DNA of 17,839 nt from a bacterium (Candidatus Gribaldobacteria) CG10_big_fil_rev_8_21_14_0_10_37_21 (GTDB lineage: Bacteria > Patescibacteriota > Minisyncoccia > Minisyncoccales > CG1-02-41-26). Positions 12,828-17,839 of this stretch are shown here, piece by piece. The stretch lies in NCBI GenBank assembly GCA_002773495.1, contig PFAX01000002.1, positions 1 to 17,839 of the forward strand, read 5' to 3'. Below the pieces are notes generated by a model, which saw nothing but the letters and a program-made list of their open reading frames with translations, was not told the DNA's origin and made no database searches. The translations under genes were made by a program, and so were the position numbers. Each line of letters opens with the position of its first letter. Positions within the stretch are counted from its first letter, which is position 1.

Positions 12828-14153
12828 TTACATTAAACCTTTTAAAATTTCAACTGCTTTTTCTAATTGAATGTCCCCCTCTGTGTTTTCGTCCATTTTA
12901 ACCTCAATATCAGGGGTTAAGCCCTCTTCGTTAATTGATATTTTATTCGGGGTAAGCCAGCGAGCGATTGTGACTTTCAAGGAAGAACCATTGGAAAGGG
13001 TGATTTGATCTTGAACTGACCCTTTACCAAAAGATGTTTCACCAATAAGCTTAATTTGTAACTGATCCCTTAGAGCTCCTGCTAAAATTTCTGAACCCGA
13101 TGCCGAGCCCTTGTTAATCAAAACCACTGTTTTATATTGAGCGAGCGAAGAAGGGCCAGTTGATTCATAGGGCTCTTCTTTGCCTTTAATGCCACTGTCT
13201 TGCCAAGTGATAACCTCGCCCTTCTTAACAAACCAGCTTGCTATCCGGTTGGCCTCGTCTAAGAACCCGCCTGGGTTATCTCTTAAGTCAAAAATAATCC
13301 CTTTAATTTTTGGGTTGTTTAAAATTGAAAAGGCCTCTTTGGCGAACTCCCCCGACGAAATGCGGTTAAATTGGTAAAGTTTAATATAGGCGATATTATC
13401 ATTGAGAACCTCTGCTTCTAAGGTTGGGATGGTAATAACGGCTCTCGTTAAAACAAATTCTTTGGGTTCTTTAAAGCTATCTCTTTGGATTAAAAGTTTA
13501 ACTTGGGTGCCCCCTTCTCCCTTAATTAAGCTCACTGCTTCTTCAATACTAATGTCTTTAGTGAGGGTCTCATCAACTTTAACAATTTCATCGCCAGACA
13601 AAAGCCCAGCCATAAAAGCGGGAGTGCCTTTAAAGGGTGAAACAACCTTGAGTTTGTCATCTTTAATGCCAACAACCATGCCAACGCCTTCATAATGGCC
13701 CGAGAGTTCTTCATTAAAGTCTGTCGCCTCTTTGGGGGTGAAGAAAACTGTGTAAGGGTCGTCTAAACTATCAACCATACCTGAAATAGCGCCATAAATC
13801 ATTTTTTGGTAATCAAGCTCGCTTCTTTTTAAGTAGTTTTGTTCAAGTTTACGCCAGGCCTCCCAAAAAATAGAAAAATCATTTGAAGTTATTGAAATCC
13901 CGTTTTGTTGGGCTGTTTCTCCGGAAGCATTTGCTTCTTCATTAGGGTTTGCGTTGTTGTTATTTTCTGGGATTTCAGGTAAAAGGGCCGCTTCTGGAAA
14001 AGCATTGGTAATTTGAGGTGGGGGTTGCTTTAAAATGTCTTCTTGGCCTTGCCAAAAACCAAACCTAAAGCCAATTAAGCCAAAACAAATAGCTATTACT
14101 AACCCCCCAATTGTTTTAATAATTTTTGCTTTAAACATACTATCTTTTAGCAT
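12828..14153 (-). CDS. ctpA: C-terminal processing peptidase (S41, CtpA family)
   Basis: 441 residues from ATG 14153. An upstream in-frame TTG at 14165 overlaps the -10 box and would not be transcribed, so it was rejected. A single N-terminal membrane helix (IKTIGGLVIAICFGLIGFRFGF) is followed by an Asn/Glu-rich linker, a PDZ domain (EGVGMVVGIKDDKLKVVSPFKGTPA split across GLLSGDEIVKVD), and the S41 core. The catalytic serine is in NKGSASGSEILAGAL and the lysine in GETSFGKGSVQD. It is a membrane-anchored protease acting outside the membrane on protein C-termini or cell-wall enzymes. Transcription is predicted to start only about five bases before the ATG, giving a nearly leaderless mRNA. rplI follows after ten bases. 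Confidence 0.95.
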   Translation of the reverse strand: MLKDSMFKAKIIKTIGGLVIAICFGLIGFRFGFWQGQEDILKQPPPQITNAFPEAALLPEIPENNNNANPNEEANASGETAQQNGISITSNDFSIFWEAWRKLEQNYLKRSELDYQKMIYGAISGMVDSLDDPYTVFFTPKEATDFNEELSGHYEGVGMVVGIKDDKLKVVSPFKGTPAFMAGLLSGDEIVKVDETLTKDISIEEAVSLIKGEGGTQVKLLIQRDSFKEPKEFVLTRAVITIPTLEAEVLNDNIAYIKLYQFNRISSGEFAKEAFSILNNPKIKGIIFDLRDNPGGFLDEANRIASWFVKKGEVITWQDSGIKGKEEPYESTGPSSLAQYKTVVLINKGSASGSEILAGALRDQLQIKLIGETSFGKGSVQDQITLSNGSSLKVTIARWLTPNKISINEEGLTPDIEVKMDENTEGDIQLEKAVEILKGLM

Positions 14154-14164
14154 TTTATATTTCA

Positions 14165-14193
14165 ATTATACACAAACCCTTTTAAAAATGCAA
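14165..14193 (-). promoter_or_regulatory. Promoter of ctpA-rplI
   Basis: Read on the minus strand: TTGCAT (14193-14188), 17 bp, TATAAT (14170-14165). The expected start of transcription near 14158 leaves almost no leader before ATG 14153. Confidence 0.75.
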
Positions 14194-14249
14194 ATGCCTT
14201 ATAAATATAAAGAAATAAGGTTTTTTTAACAACAAAATCATTTTATTTA

Positions 14250-14528
14250 TTATTTTTTTCCAAGGCGGATGGCTTTGCCTTCAATGATGGCACAAGCTAC
14301 TTTTTTCCTAGCTGAAAGCAAGATGCGACTTAAAGTGCTTTGCGAGATTTTCATTTTTTTGGCGGCTTTTATTTGCTCAATGTTTTCAGCATCACAAAGC
14401 TTCAAGGCCTCCAATTCTTCAGGCAATAGGTTGGTTTCTTCCAGCTCAACCAAAGGCACCCCCCTTGGTTTAAAGTAGTAGACATCCGGGCAAAAACAAA
14501 TCCGCCTTGGTTTAAGTGGTCTAGCCAT
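14250..14528 (-). CDS. DUF134 (UPF0251) helix-turn-helix protein
   Basis: 92 residues. The opening MARPLKPRRICFCPDVYYFKPRGVPL and the helix-turn-helix EALKLCDAENIEQIKAAKKMKISQSTLSRILLSARKKVACAI are diagnostic of DUF134, a family of small probable DNA-binding regulators related to sigma-factor region 4. It follows the DUF5320 gene on the same strand with a terminator hairpin in between. DUF134 and DUF5320 genes are often found together, sometimes with NifX-type iron-cluster proteins, none of which is seen here. Its target is not known; the neighbouring gene is an obvious guess. Confidence 0.88.
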   Translation of the reverse strand: MARPLKPRRICFCPDVYYFKPRGVPLVELEETNLLPEELEALKLCDAENIEQIKAAKKMKISQSTLSRILLSARKKVACAIIEGKAIRLGKK

Positions 14529-14559
14529 ATTTTTAAGTTATTTTAACATAAAAGCTTCT

Positions 14560-14602
14560 TTTCAAAAAGCTAAAGCGAGTTTTTAGACCCGCTTTAGCTT
14601 TT
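14560..14602 (-). terminator. Terminator between DUF5320 and DUF134 genes
   Basis: AAAAGCTAAAGCG (14565-14577) pairs with CGCTTTAGCTTTT (14590-14602), a 13-bp perfect stem with a 12-base loop. The minus strand continues with T residues and the stem is symmetric, so it could act in both directions. Part of the DUF134 transcription must then come from read-through or from its own promoter. Confidence 0.75.
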
Positions 14603-14614
14603 ACCTGGTAGAGG

Positions 14615-14875
14615 TTATTTGATTTCGGTGATTCTTTTCTTGACTTCTTTTAGCTCTTCTTCAAGGGCTAAAGCTTCCTCTTTGAGCATTTCCTTTTCTT
14701 CTTTTTCAGTAATTACTTGAGGCGAGCACCCACATAAGGGGCAACCCCAACCTCTCCCTAATCCTAAACAGAATCCCCTACCAGCGCCTCTTTGTGAGCC
14801 AGTTCCGCAAGGGCCTAAGCCCCTGCCAGTTAATGGCCCCTGGCCCCTTGGGCCAGTTTTATCTAATTGTGGCAT
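14615..14875 (-). CDS. DUF5320 Gly/Cys-rich small protein
   Basis: 86 residues from ATG 14875; this start gives MPQLDKTGPRGQGPLTGRGLGPCG, which matches the typical DUF5320 opening (MPxxDGTGPxGxGPxTGRG). An ATG at 14893 would add six residues. The Gly/Arg-rich half has several cysteines (PCGTGS, FCLGLGRG, CPLCGC), suggesting metal or iron-sulfur binding. The C-terminal half is a charged coiled coil (EKEEKEMLKEEALALEEELKEVKKRITEI). The function of the family is unknown. A consensus promoter lies at 14954-14982. Confidence 0.85.
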   Translation of the reverse strand: MPQLDKTGPRGQGPLTGRGLGPCGTGSQRGAGRGFCLGLGRGWGCPLCGCSPQVITEKEEKEMLKEEALALEEELKEVKKRITEIK

Positions 14876-14892
14876 ACATTTATAACTTGACA

Positions 14893-14905
14893 TAGACCAG
14901 GTCTA
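14893..14905. repeat. AGACCnGGTCT motif, copy 2, operator candidate
   Basis: TAGACCAGGTCTA is a perfect odd palindrome lying between the promoter at 14954-14982 and the DUF5320 start. Its flanks CATAGACC and GGTCTAGG match the copy at the recombinase stop. It might be a regulator site for this transcript. Confidence 0.45.
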
Positions 14906-14953
14906 GGCCAATTTTTTTAGGTAGATGAGGGCTGACGACACCCTTCTGTTTTA

Positions 14954-14982
14954 AGTATATACCCATAATGATTTCTTGTCAA
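14954..14982 (-). promoter_or_regulatory. Promoter of the DUF5320 gene
   Basis: Minus strand: TTGACA (14982-14977), 17 bp, TATACT (14959-14954). Transcription would begin near 14947, giving a leader of about 70 nt that includes the AGACCAGGTCT palindrome. Confidence 0.8.
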
Positions 14983-15000
14983 GTCCTTTTATCTTAATTA

Positions 15001-15031
15001 AAAGAAAAAAGCCATACTTATGTCAAGTATG
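15001..15031 (-). terminator. Terminator of the DUF167 gene
   Basis: CATACTT (15013-15019) pairs with AAGTATG (15025-15031) around a 5-base loop; on the minus strand GC and TTTTTTCTTT follow. It closes the transcript containing the DUF167 gene. Confidence 0.75.
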
Positions 15032-15109
15032 TCTCTGCGACTTCTTTGCTAAGGGATTTAGAGATATTTTACCCCTGTGGACAAAATACCAAACTCGCTA
15101 TTTTGCAAG

Positions 15110-15370
15110 CTACTTGAATGATTTGATGATTTTGTTTGGGGTTTTATGGCCCTTAATTATTTTGAGTTTATCAAGTGAAATATTAAAATGCTTTGCTAAT
15201 AAAGTTAAAACCTCTTGGTTGGCTTTGCCTTGTTCGGGCTTGGCTTTAACCTGAACCTCTAAAACAAAAGCAAAACCACTGCTTTTTTCATTTTCTAAAT
15301 TAGTAGCTTTTTCTTTTTCAATAACTTGTTGTTTCTTTGATTTAGTTAAGACCTTAACTTTAATTAGCAT
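15110..15370 (-). CDS. DUF167 (YggU-like) protein
   Basis: 86 residues. IKVKVLTKSKKQQVIE, the strand FVLEVQVKAKPEQGKANQEVLTLLAKHFNI and LKIIKGHKTPNKIIKS follow the DUF167 pattern, in which the A-P-x-x-G-K-A-N-x-x-L core is the signature. The family is small, soluble and of unknown biochemical role. The ATG at 15370 (MLIKVKV) gives the expected length. It follows the second PaaX/Cas2-like gene, with one CGATCG palindrome between them. Confidence 0.88.
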   Translation of the reverse strand: MLIKVKVLTKSKKQQVIEKEKATNLENEKSSGFAFVLEVQVKAKPEQGKANQEVLTLLAKHFNISLDKLKIIKGHKTPNKIIKSFK

Positions 15371-15388
15371 TTTTTAAATTCCATCGCC

Positions 15389-15424
15389 TAACATAAACTT
15401 TGACGATCGTCAAAGTTTATGGTA
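15389..15424. repeat. CGATCG palindrome downstream of PaaX/Cas2-like gene B
   Basis: A perfect 30-bp palindrome (15392-15421) with half CATAAACTTTGACGA; pairing resumes beyond one mismatch to 15389/15424. The centre is CGATCG 15404-15409. It lies 14 bp after the stop of the gene and has nearly the same sequence as the copy in front of that gene, so the two flank it. Confidence 0.93.
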
Positions 15425-15438
15425 ATTTTTTATTTTAA

Positions 15439-16062
15439 TTAAGTTAACATTTTTTTGATTTCTTCTTCTTTATCTACATGTTCAGCTGTAAAAATAAAAA
15501 CGAACTGGCTTATGCCCACTTCATTTAGTTGTTCTAAAAAGCTTTTAGCTAAAGGGTATTTTCCAACATAAACACTTTTTTGCAGTAAAACATATTGCAT
15601 TAAATTAAGCTCATCTCTTACAGCTGTACGCCAAAACCTTTGTTTTTCAGGAATATCAAAAACAACAATGCGAAATTTTTTATCCCAAGGTTTTTTTAAG
15701 ATATCATATTTTTCCTTTAAAGTAGAAACAACCTTTTTTCCTTTTTGGGTAAGGATGTGGGAATTCTTATTTTTATCTTTGAAAATTAACCCTTGTTTTT
15801 CTAAGTTTTTTATCCTGCTTTTTATTGTGTCTGTTCTTGTATTATTTGGTTTTTTTGTTGCTTGATTATCAGAGAGCAACCATTTTACAGAGGCTAATAT
15901 TGGTGCGTTAGGTAAATTTTCAACAAAAATTTTATTTGTTTCTTCAAGGTGAAGCAAAATAGCTGAGGTTAAATCAGAGCTTTTTCTAAAAAAAGATTTG
16001 ATAAGTGAACGTTCTCGTTGAAGATTTTCGAATTTTTGAAAATAGTATTTATTTTGAGGCAT
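15439..16062 (-). CDS. PaaX-family / Cas2-fold winged-helix protein, copy B
   Basis: 207 residues from ATG 16062 (MPQNKYYFQ), chosen because it matches the start of copy A; a longer frame back to 16209 would run through the palindrome and into the neighbouring gene. The layout is as in copy A: a winged-helix region (SVKWLLSD, KSRIKNLEKQGLIFKD, HILTQKGKKV), then a Cas2-like domain (RIVVFDIPEKQRFWR, LMQYVLLQKSVYVGKYPLA, VFIFTAEHVD). The first-strand aspartate of FDIPE is kept. The two copies share long identical runs such as LMQYVLLQKSVY but differ widely in the N-terminal half. The gene is bracketed by palindromes at 15389-15424 and 16076-16107, giving a 719-bp unit. Possible roles are an autorepressor binding the palindromes or a DNA-processing protein acting on them; neither is shown. 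Confidence 0.85.
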   Translation of the reverse strand: MPQNKYYFQKFENLQRERSLIKSFFRKSSDLTSAILLHLEETNKIFVENLPNAPILASVKWLLSDNQATKKPNNTRTDTIKSRIKNLEKQGLIFKDKNKNSHILTQKGKKVVSTLKEKYDILKKPWDKKFRIVVFDIPEKQRFWRTAVRDELNLMQYVLLQKSVYVGKYPLAKSFLEQLNEVGISQFVFIFTAEHVDKEEEIKKMLT

Positions 16063-16075
16063 ATAAGATAAGCTA

Positions 16076-16107
16076 CCATAAACTTTGACGATCGTCAAGA
16101 TTTTTGG
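16076..16107. repeat. CGATCG palindrome upstream of PaaX/Cas2-like gene B
   Basis: ACCATAAACTTTGACGATCG-type sequence with imperfect right arm (TCAAGATTTTTGG). The centre is CGATCG 16089-16094. It lies 13 bp before the ATG of gene B and also supplies the TGA stop codon of the metallopeptidase gene. TTGAC occurs on both strands around the core and could serve as a -35-like element. Confidence 0.87.
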
Positions 16108-16670
16108 GAAAGGCCTTTTAGGATTTTTCTTCTTTTTAAATAGTCGGGGGTTGATTGAGCAACCAGTTTCCAAAACTTTTTTGAGTGGTTTAATTCTTTT
16201 AAATGGCAAAGCTCGTGAACTACAATATAGTCAGACAACTCTTGGGGTAAAAATAAGATTTTATAATTAAAATTTAAATTACCTTTTTTAGAGCAACTTC
16301 CCCACCTTGTTTTTTGATTTTTAACGCAAACCCTTTGAAAAGTAAAACCATAATTTTTATTTAAAGCCAGAACCCTTTCTTGGATAAACTTTTCAGCCAT
16401 TTGTTTGTTGACTTTGTAGCTTTTACTTGCGCCTTGGAAAAAGTTTGTTTTGATTTTGTCGCCATTTAACTGGTCAAGCTTTCTAATAACCCAGTTCGCT
16501 TTTTTTAAAATAAAACCTTCAACAATATTTTGGCTCATTCTTTCTGGCTTAGTGGCAATTAAACCTTCTTTTAATGAAATGGTTAAACGCAACCTGTTCG
16601 CTTTTTTGCTTGTTTTTAAGGTATAGTTGATTGTTTGGCCGTTAACCTTGATTTGTTTTTGTGCTTCCAT
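16095..16670 (-). CDS. YgjP-like metallopeptidase (DUF45/WLM family)
   Basis: 191 residues. The zinc site is HELCHLKELNHS: H152, E153 and H156, with H162 in the NHS position, as usual for the family (HELxHLxxxNH). The upstream TRWGSCSKKGNLNFNYKI is also a family signature. The N-terminal part (INYTLKTSKKANRLRLTISL) is the strand-rich region preceding the catalytic fold. It is predicted to be a cytoplasmic zinc metalloprotease of unknown substrate. ATG 16670 overlaps the end of the upstream nucleotidase gene by 29 bp, which suggests translational coupling. The stop codon and last residues lie at the edge of a CGATCG palindrome, suggesting the 3' end was trimmed or extended by it. Confidence 0.9.
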   Translation of the reverse strand: MEAQKQIKVNGQTINYTLKTSKKANRLRLTISLKEGLIATKPERMSQNIVEGFILKKANWVIRKLDQLNGDKIKTNFFQGASKSYKVNKQMAEKFIQERVLALNKNYGFTFQRVCVKNQKTRWGSCSKKGNLNFNYKILFLPQELSDYIVVHELCHLKELNHSKKFWKLVAQSTPDYLKRRKILKGLSQKS

Positions 16671-17607
16671 TTAAAAGTTTATTTATAAAGTCAAAGGGGC
16701 TGTTGTTTAATAAAATAACATCAAAAACGGATTTATATACTGAAAGCCGTTCTTGAATGTCAAAATCCAAAAAGCCAATTTTAAGCAGGTTTTTGGGCTC
16801 AAATGGTCTTGCCATATCAATGTCGTCAATGCTATCACCCACTAATAAAACATTTTTTCTTTTTAGAATTTTCTCTGTGATGCCAAAATGTTTTAAGTCA
16901 ACCCCGCCCTTGTTTAAGGTATGCACGATTGGCTCTTTGTAAGCAATGGCTTTGCCTTGCTCGTTCCAAATAAAATTATTAGAGACAATTTTAATGTTTT
17001 GGGAGTATAACCCCCTTTTTTCAAGGAATATTTTGATTGATTCAACACCCAGCCCGGAAGCTGATATAAAAATCAAAGGAACATCATTTTTTTTCAAAAA
17101 AAGCAAAAATTCTTTTACTCTCCTTCTTATTTTAAGGCATTTTGACATTACGGCTTTTTCAAGGTCTTTTTTCTCAAATCCAGAAACTATTAAAAGTTCA
17201 AACGCTTTTGTCCACCACTGGTCCATTGCTTTTAATTTTTCTTTTTTAGGAATTGTAAGGTCAAGCTCAATGGGGTGGTATTTATCAGCTAAGGCCTTAG
17301 CTTTTTGGGCATAGTCAGGGGTTAAATAGCCGGGCTCGTCCCGTAAAATTGAAATAAGCGAAGGCGCCCTTTTACCGGGAATACTTAATGTGCCGGGGCA
17401 GTTTTTAACGGCTCGGCGTGACCTTTGGTCACATGCCTCGCCTAAACTGCCCGTCAAGGGGCAAGCAGTTGCCCCTTGACCCATCCAGCCCTCGGTAAAA
17501 GTCCTATCAAAGTCAGCTGCAACTAAAAACTTACCTGTCCCCTCTTTGGCGAGCGTTTTTTTAAAACTCGCCAAATTGTTTTTGTTTGAAATAATTGTTT
17601 GTTGCAT
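16642..17607 (-). CDS. HAD-superfamily 5'-nucleotidase, UMPH-1-like
   Basis: 321 residues. HAD motif I is DFDRT (residues 32-36), motif II lies in LIFISASGLGVES, and motif IV is LLVGDSIDDIDMA. GKRAPSLISILRD, LADKYHPIELD and MDQWWTKAFELLI match eukaryote-type pyrimidine 5'-nucleotidase (UMPH-1/NT5C3) spacing. The likely activity is dephosphorylation of nucleoside monophosphates in the cytoplasm; the exact substrate is not known. Residues about 43-72, between TFTEG and GKRAPS, are extra compared with the family and are encoded by a GC-rich palindromic insertion that keeps the frame. The metallopeptidase gene overlaps its 3' end. The promoter at 17614-17642 predicts a leaderless mRNA. Confidence 0.88.
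   Translation of the reverse strand: MQQTIISNKNNLASFKKTLAKEGTGKFLVAADFDRTFTEGWMGQGATACPLTGSLGEACDQRSRRAVKNCPGTLSIPGKRAPSLISILRDEPGYLTPDYAQKAKALADKYHPIELDLTIPKKEKLKAMDQWWTKAFELLIVSGFEKKDLEKAVMSKCLKIRRRVKEFLLFLKKNDVPLIFISASGLGVESIKIFLEKRGLYSQNIKIVSNNFIWNEQGKAIAYKEPIVHTLNKGGVDLKHFGITEKILKRKNVLLVGDSIDDIDMARPFEPKNLLKIGFLDFDIQERLSVYKSVFDVILLNNSPFDFINKLLNGSTKTNQG
17394..17480. repeat. GC-rich palindromic insertion inside the nucleotidase gene
   Basis: Nested hairpins: GGGCAGTTT (17396-17404) with AAACTGCCC (17444-17452) enclosing GTGACC (17418-17423) / GGTCAC (17427-17432), then a second hairpin GTCAAGGGGCAA (17453-17464) / TTGCCCCTTGAC (17469-17480) with a 4-base loop. It is clearly more GC-rich than the surroundings. 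It adds about 30 residues in frame without breaking the HAD motifs. Confidence 0.85.
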
Positions 17608-17613
17608 AGTTTA

Positions 17614-17642
17614 AGCATACCCTCTTAAAAACAAAAAAACAA
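17614..17642 (-). promoter_or_regulatory. Promoter of the nucleotidase gene
   Basis: Minus strand: TTGTTT (17642-17637), 17 bp, TATGCT (17619-17614), then only six bases to ATG 17607, so the mRNA should be leaderless. The -35 box lies inside the terminator stem of the tRNA transcript. Confidence 0.6.
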
Positions 17643-17656
17643 GCTTGACTTGTTTT
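17636..17656 (-). terminator. Terminator downstream of tRNA-Lys
   Basis: AAAACAAG (17636-17643) pairs with CTTGTTTT (17649-17656), loop CTTGA. On the minus strand a long T-rich run follows (TTTTTGTTTTT). It separates tRNA-Lys from the nucleotidase gene. Confidence 0.7.
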
Positions 17657-17682
17657 TAGGTTGGATGCCTTCTTCCTTGTCC

Positions 17683-17737
17683 TAATTACTAATTACAAAT
17701 TACCAATTACTCAAATTTTGAGCGAAGCGAAAAATTT
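17683..17737. repeat. TAATTAC-word repeats and GAGCGAAGCGA hairpin
   Basis: TAATTAC/AATTAC words repeat between about 17683 and 17710 (CTAATTACTAATTAC, CCAATTAC). An imperfect hairpin follows with arms AAATTTT (17713-17719) and AAAATTT (17731-17737) around GAGCGAAGCGA. It lies between tRNA-Lys and its terminator; no function is evident. Confidence 0.45.
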
Positions 17738-17740
17738 ATG

Positions 17741-17813
17741 TGCCCCCACCGCGACTCGAACGCGGAACCGCTTCCTTAAAAGGGAATTGCTCTACCAATT
17801 GAGCTACGGGGGC
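17741..17813 (-). tRNA. tRNA-Lys (anticodon UUU)
   Basis: A 73-nt cloverleaf. The acceptor GCCCCCG pairs with TGGGGGC, discriminator A. The D arm contains GCTCAATTGGTAGAGC, the anticodon loop is CTTTTAA (anticodon TTT), and the T arm is CCGCG TTCGAGT CGCGG. The bases after the discriminator are CAT, so CCA is not encoded and must be added. The outermost anticodon-stem pair (27-43) is an A-G mismatch. The tRNA reads AAA and, by wobble, AAG codons, which are abundant in the lysine-rich proteins here. Confidence 0.95.
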
Positions 17814-17837
17814 AAAAAGGCAATGTCTTGCCTTTTT
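17814..17837. terminator. Symmetric terminator hairpin at window end
   Basis: AAAAAGGCA (17814-17822) pairs with TGCCTTTTT (17829-17837), loop ATGTCT. It abuts the 5' end of tRNA-Lys and probably ends a transcript coming from beyond the window in either direction. Confidence 0.7.
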
Positions 17838-17839
17838 GC

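Noticed and set aside
15439..16209. Longer start for PaaX/Cas2-like gene B at 16209
   Set aside because: The extra 49 residues run through the palindrome and the end of the metallopeptidase gene; copy A aligns with ATG 16062.
17369..17501. Outer 9-bp inverted repeat CTTTTACCG/CGGTAAAAG as the true ends of the nucleotidase insertion
   Set aside because: The right arm encodes the conserved TFT after DFDR, so it is native coding sequence and the match may be chance.
1..17839. Alternative genetic code (TGA as glycine), known in some CPR lineages
   Set aside because: Several genes, including murD, the zinc-ribbon and the metallopeptidase gene, end at TGA at the expected family length.

Overview
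The window looks like a chromosomal segment of an AT-rich bacterium of the Candidate Phyla Radiation (Patescibacteria), most likely Parcubacteria-like. The reasons are the AT-rich composition, short intergenic gaps, near absence of Shine-Dalgarno motifs, type IV pilin/LamG paralogs, PaaX/Cas2-fold proteins without paa or cas partners, and many families of short intergenic repeats. TGA is used as a stop, so code 11 fits. The taxon is an inference from gene content, not a phylogeny.

Layout. 1-1886 (+): the 3' part of a LamG-bearing type IV pilin-like gene, a pair of palindromes, a PaaX/Cas2-like gene and a 71-residue zinc-ribbon protein. 1887-2120: two structured or terminator-bearing segments. 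2148-7451 (+): a cell-wall cluster murD, ftsW, murG, then gltX. 7452-8902 (+): a second LamG pilin gene whose 5' region matches the first for 99 nt, then two tandem 46-bp palindromic units and a small secreted protein. 8903-10571 (+): a tyrosine recombinase with a near-consensus promoter, then rpmA (L27). 10581-14153 (-): the series ctpA, rplI (L9), pyrG. 14250-17607 (-): DUF134 and DUF5320 genes, a DUF167 gene, a second PaaX/Cas2-like gene, a YgjP-type metallopeptidase and a UMPH-1-type HAD nucleotidase. 17741-17813 (-): tRNA-Lys(UUU).

The most interesting feature is a family of palindromes centred on CGATCG. I count seven CGATCG sites in the window, and every one is the exact centre of an inverted repeat. 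Five of them bracket or overlap the two PaaX/Cas2-like genes. The other two lie in tandem, without such a gene, at the end of the second LamG pilin gene. One copy is a perfect 38-bp palindrome that encodes the C-terminal tail of its own PaaX/Cas2-like gene. A palindrome family with a dedicated small protein and solo copies resembles REP/RAYT systems in layout, but the protein is a winged-helix plus Cas2-like ferredoxin fold instead of a Y1 transposase. I propose it as a candidate undescribed element or autoregulatory system.

Several other repeat families shape genes here. In-frame palindromic insertions occur in murD and in the UMPH-1 gene. Nine-bp tandem arrays sit directly in front of the pilin and recombinase start codons. 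ACGAAT-type repeats supply the C-termini and stop codons of ftsW and of the small secreted protein.
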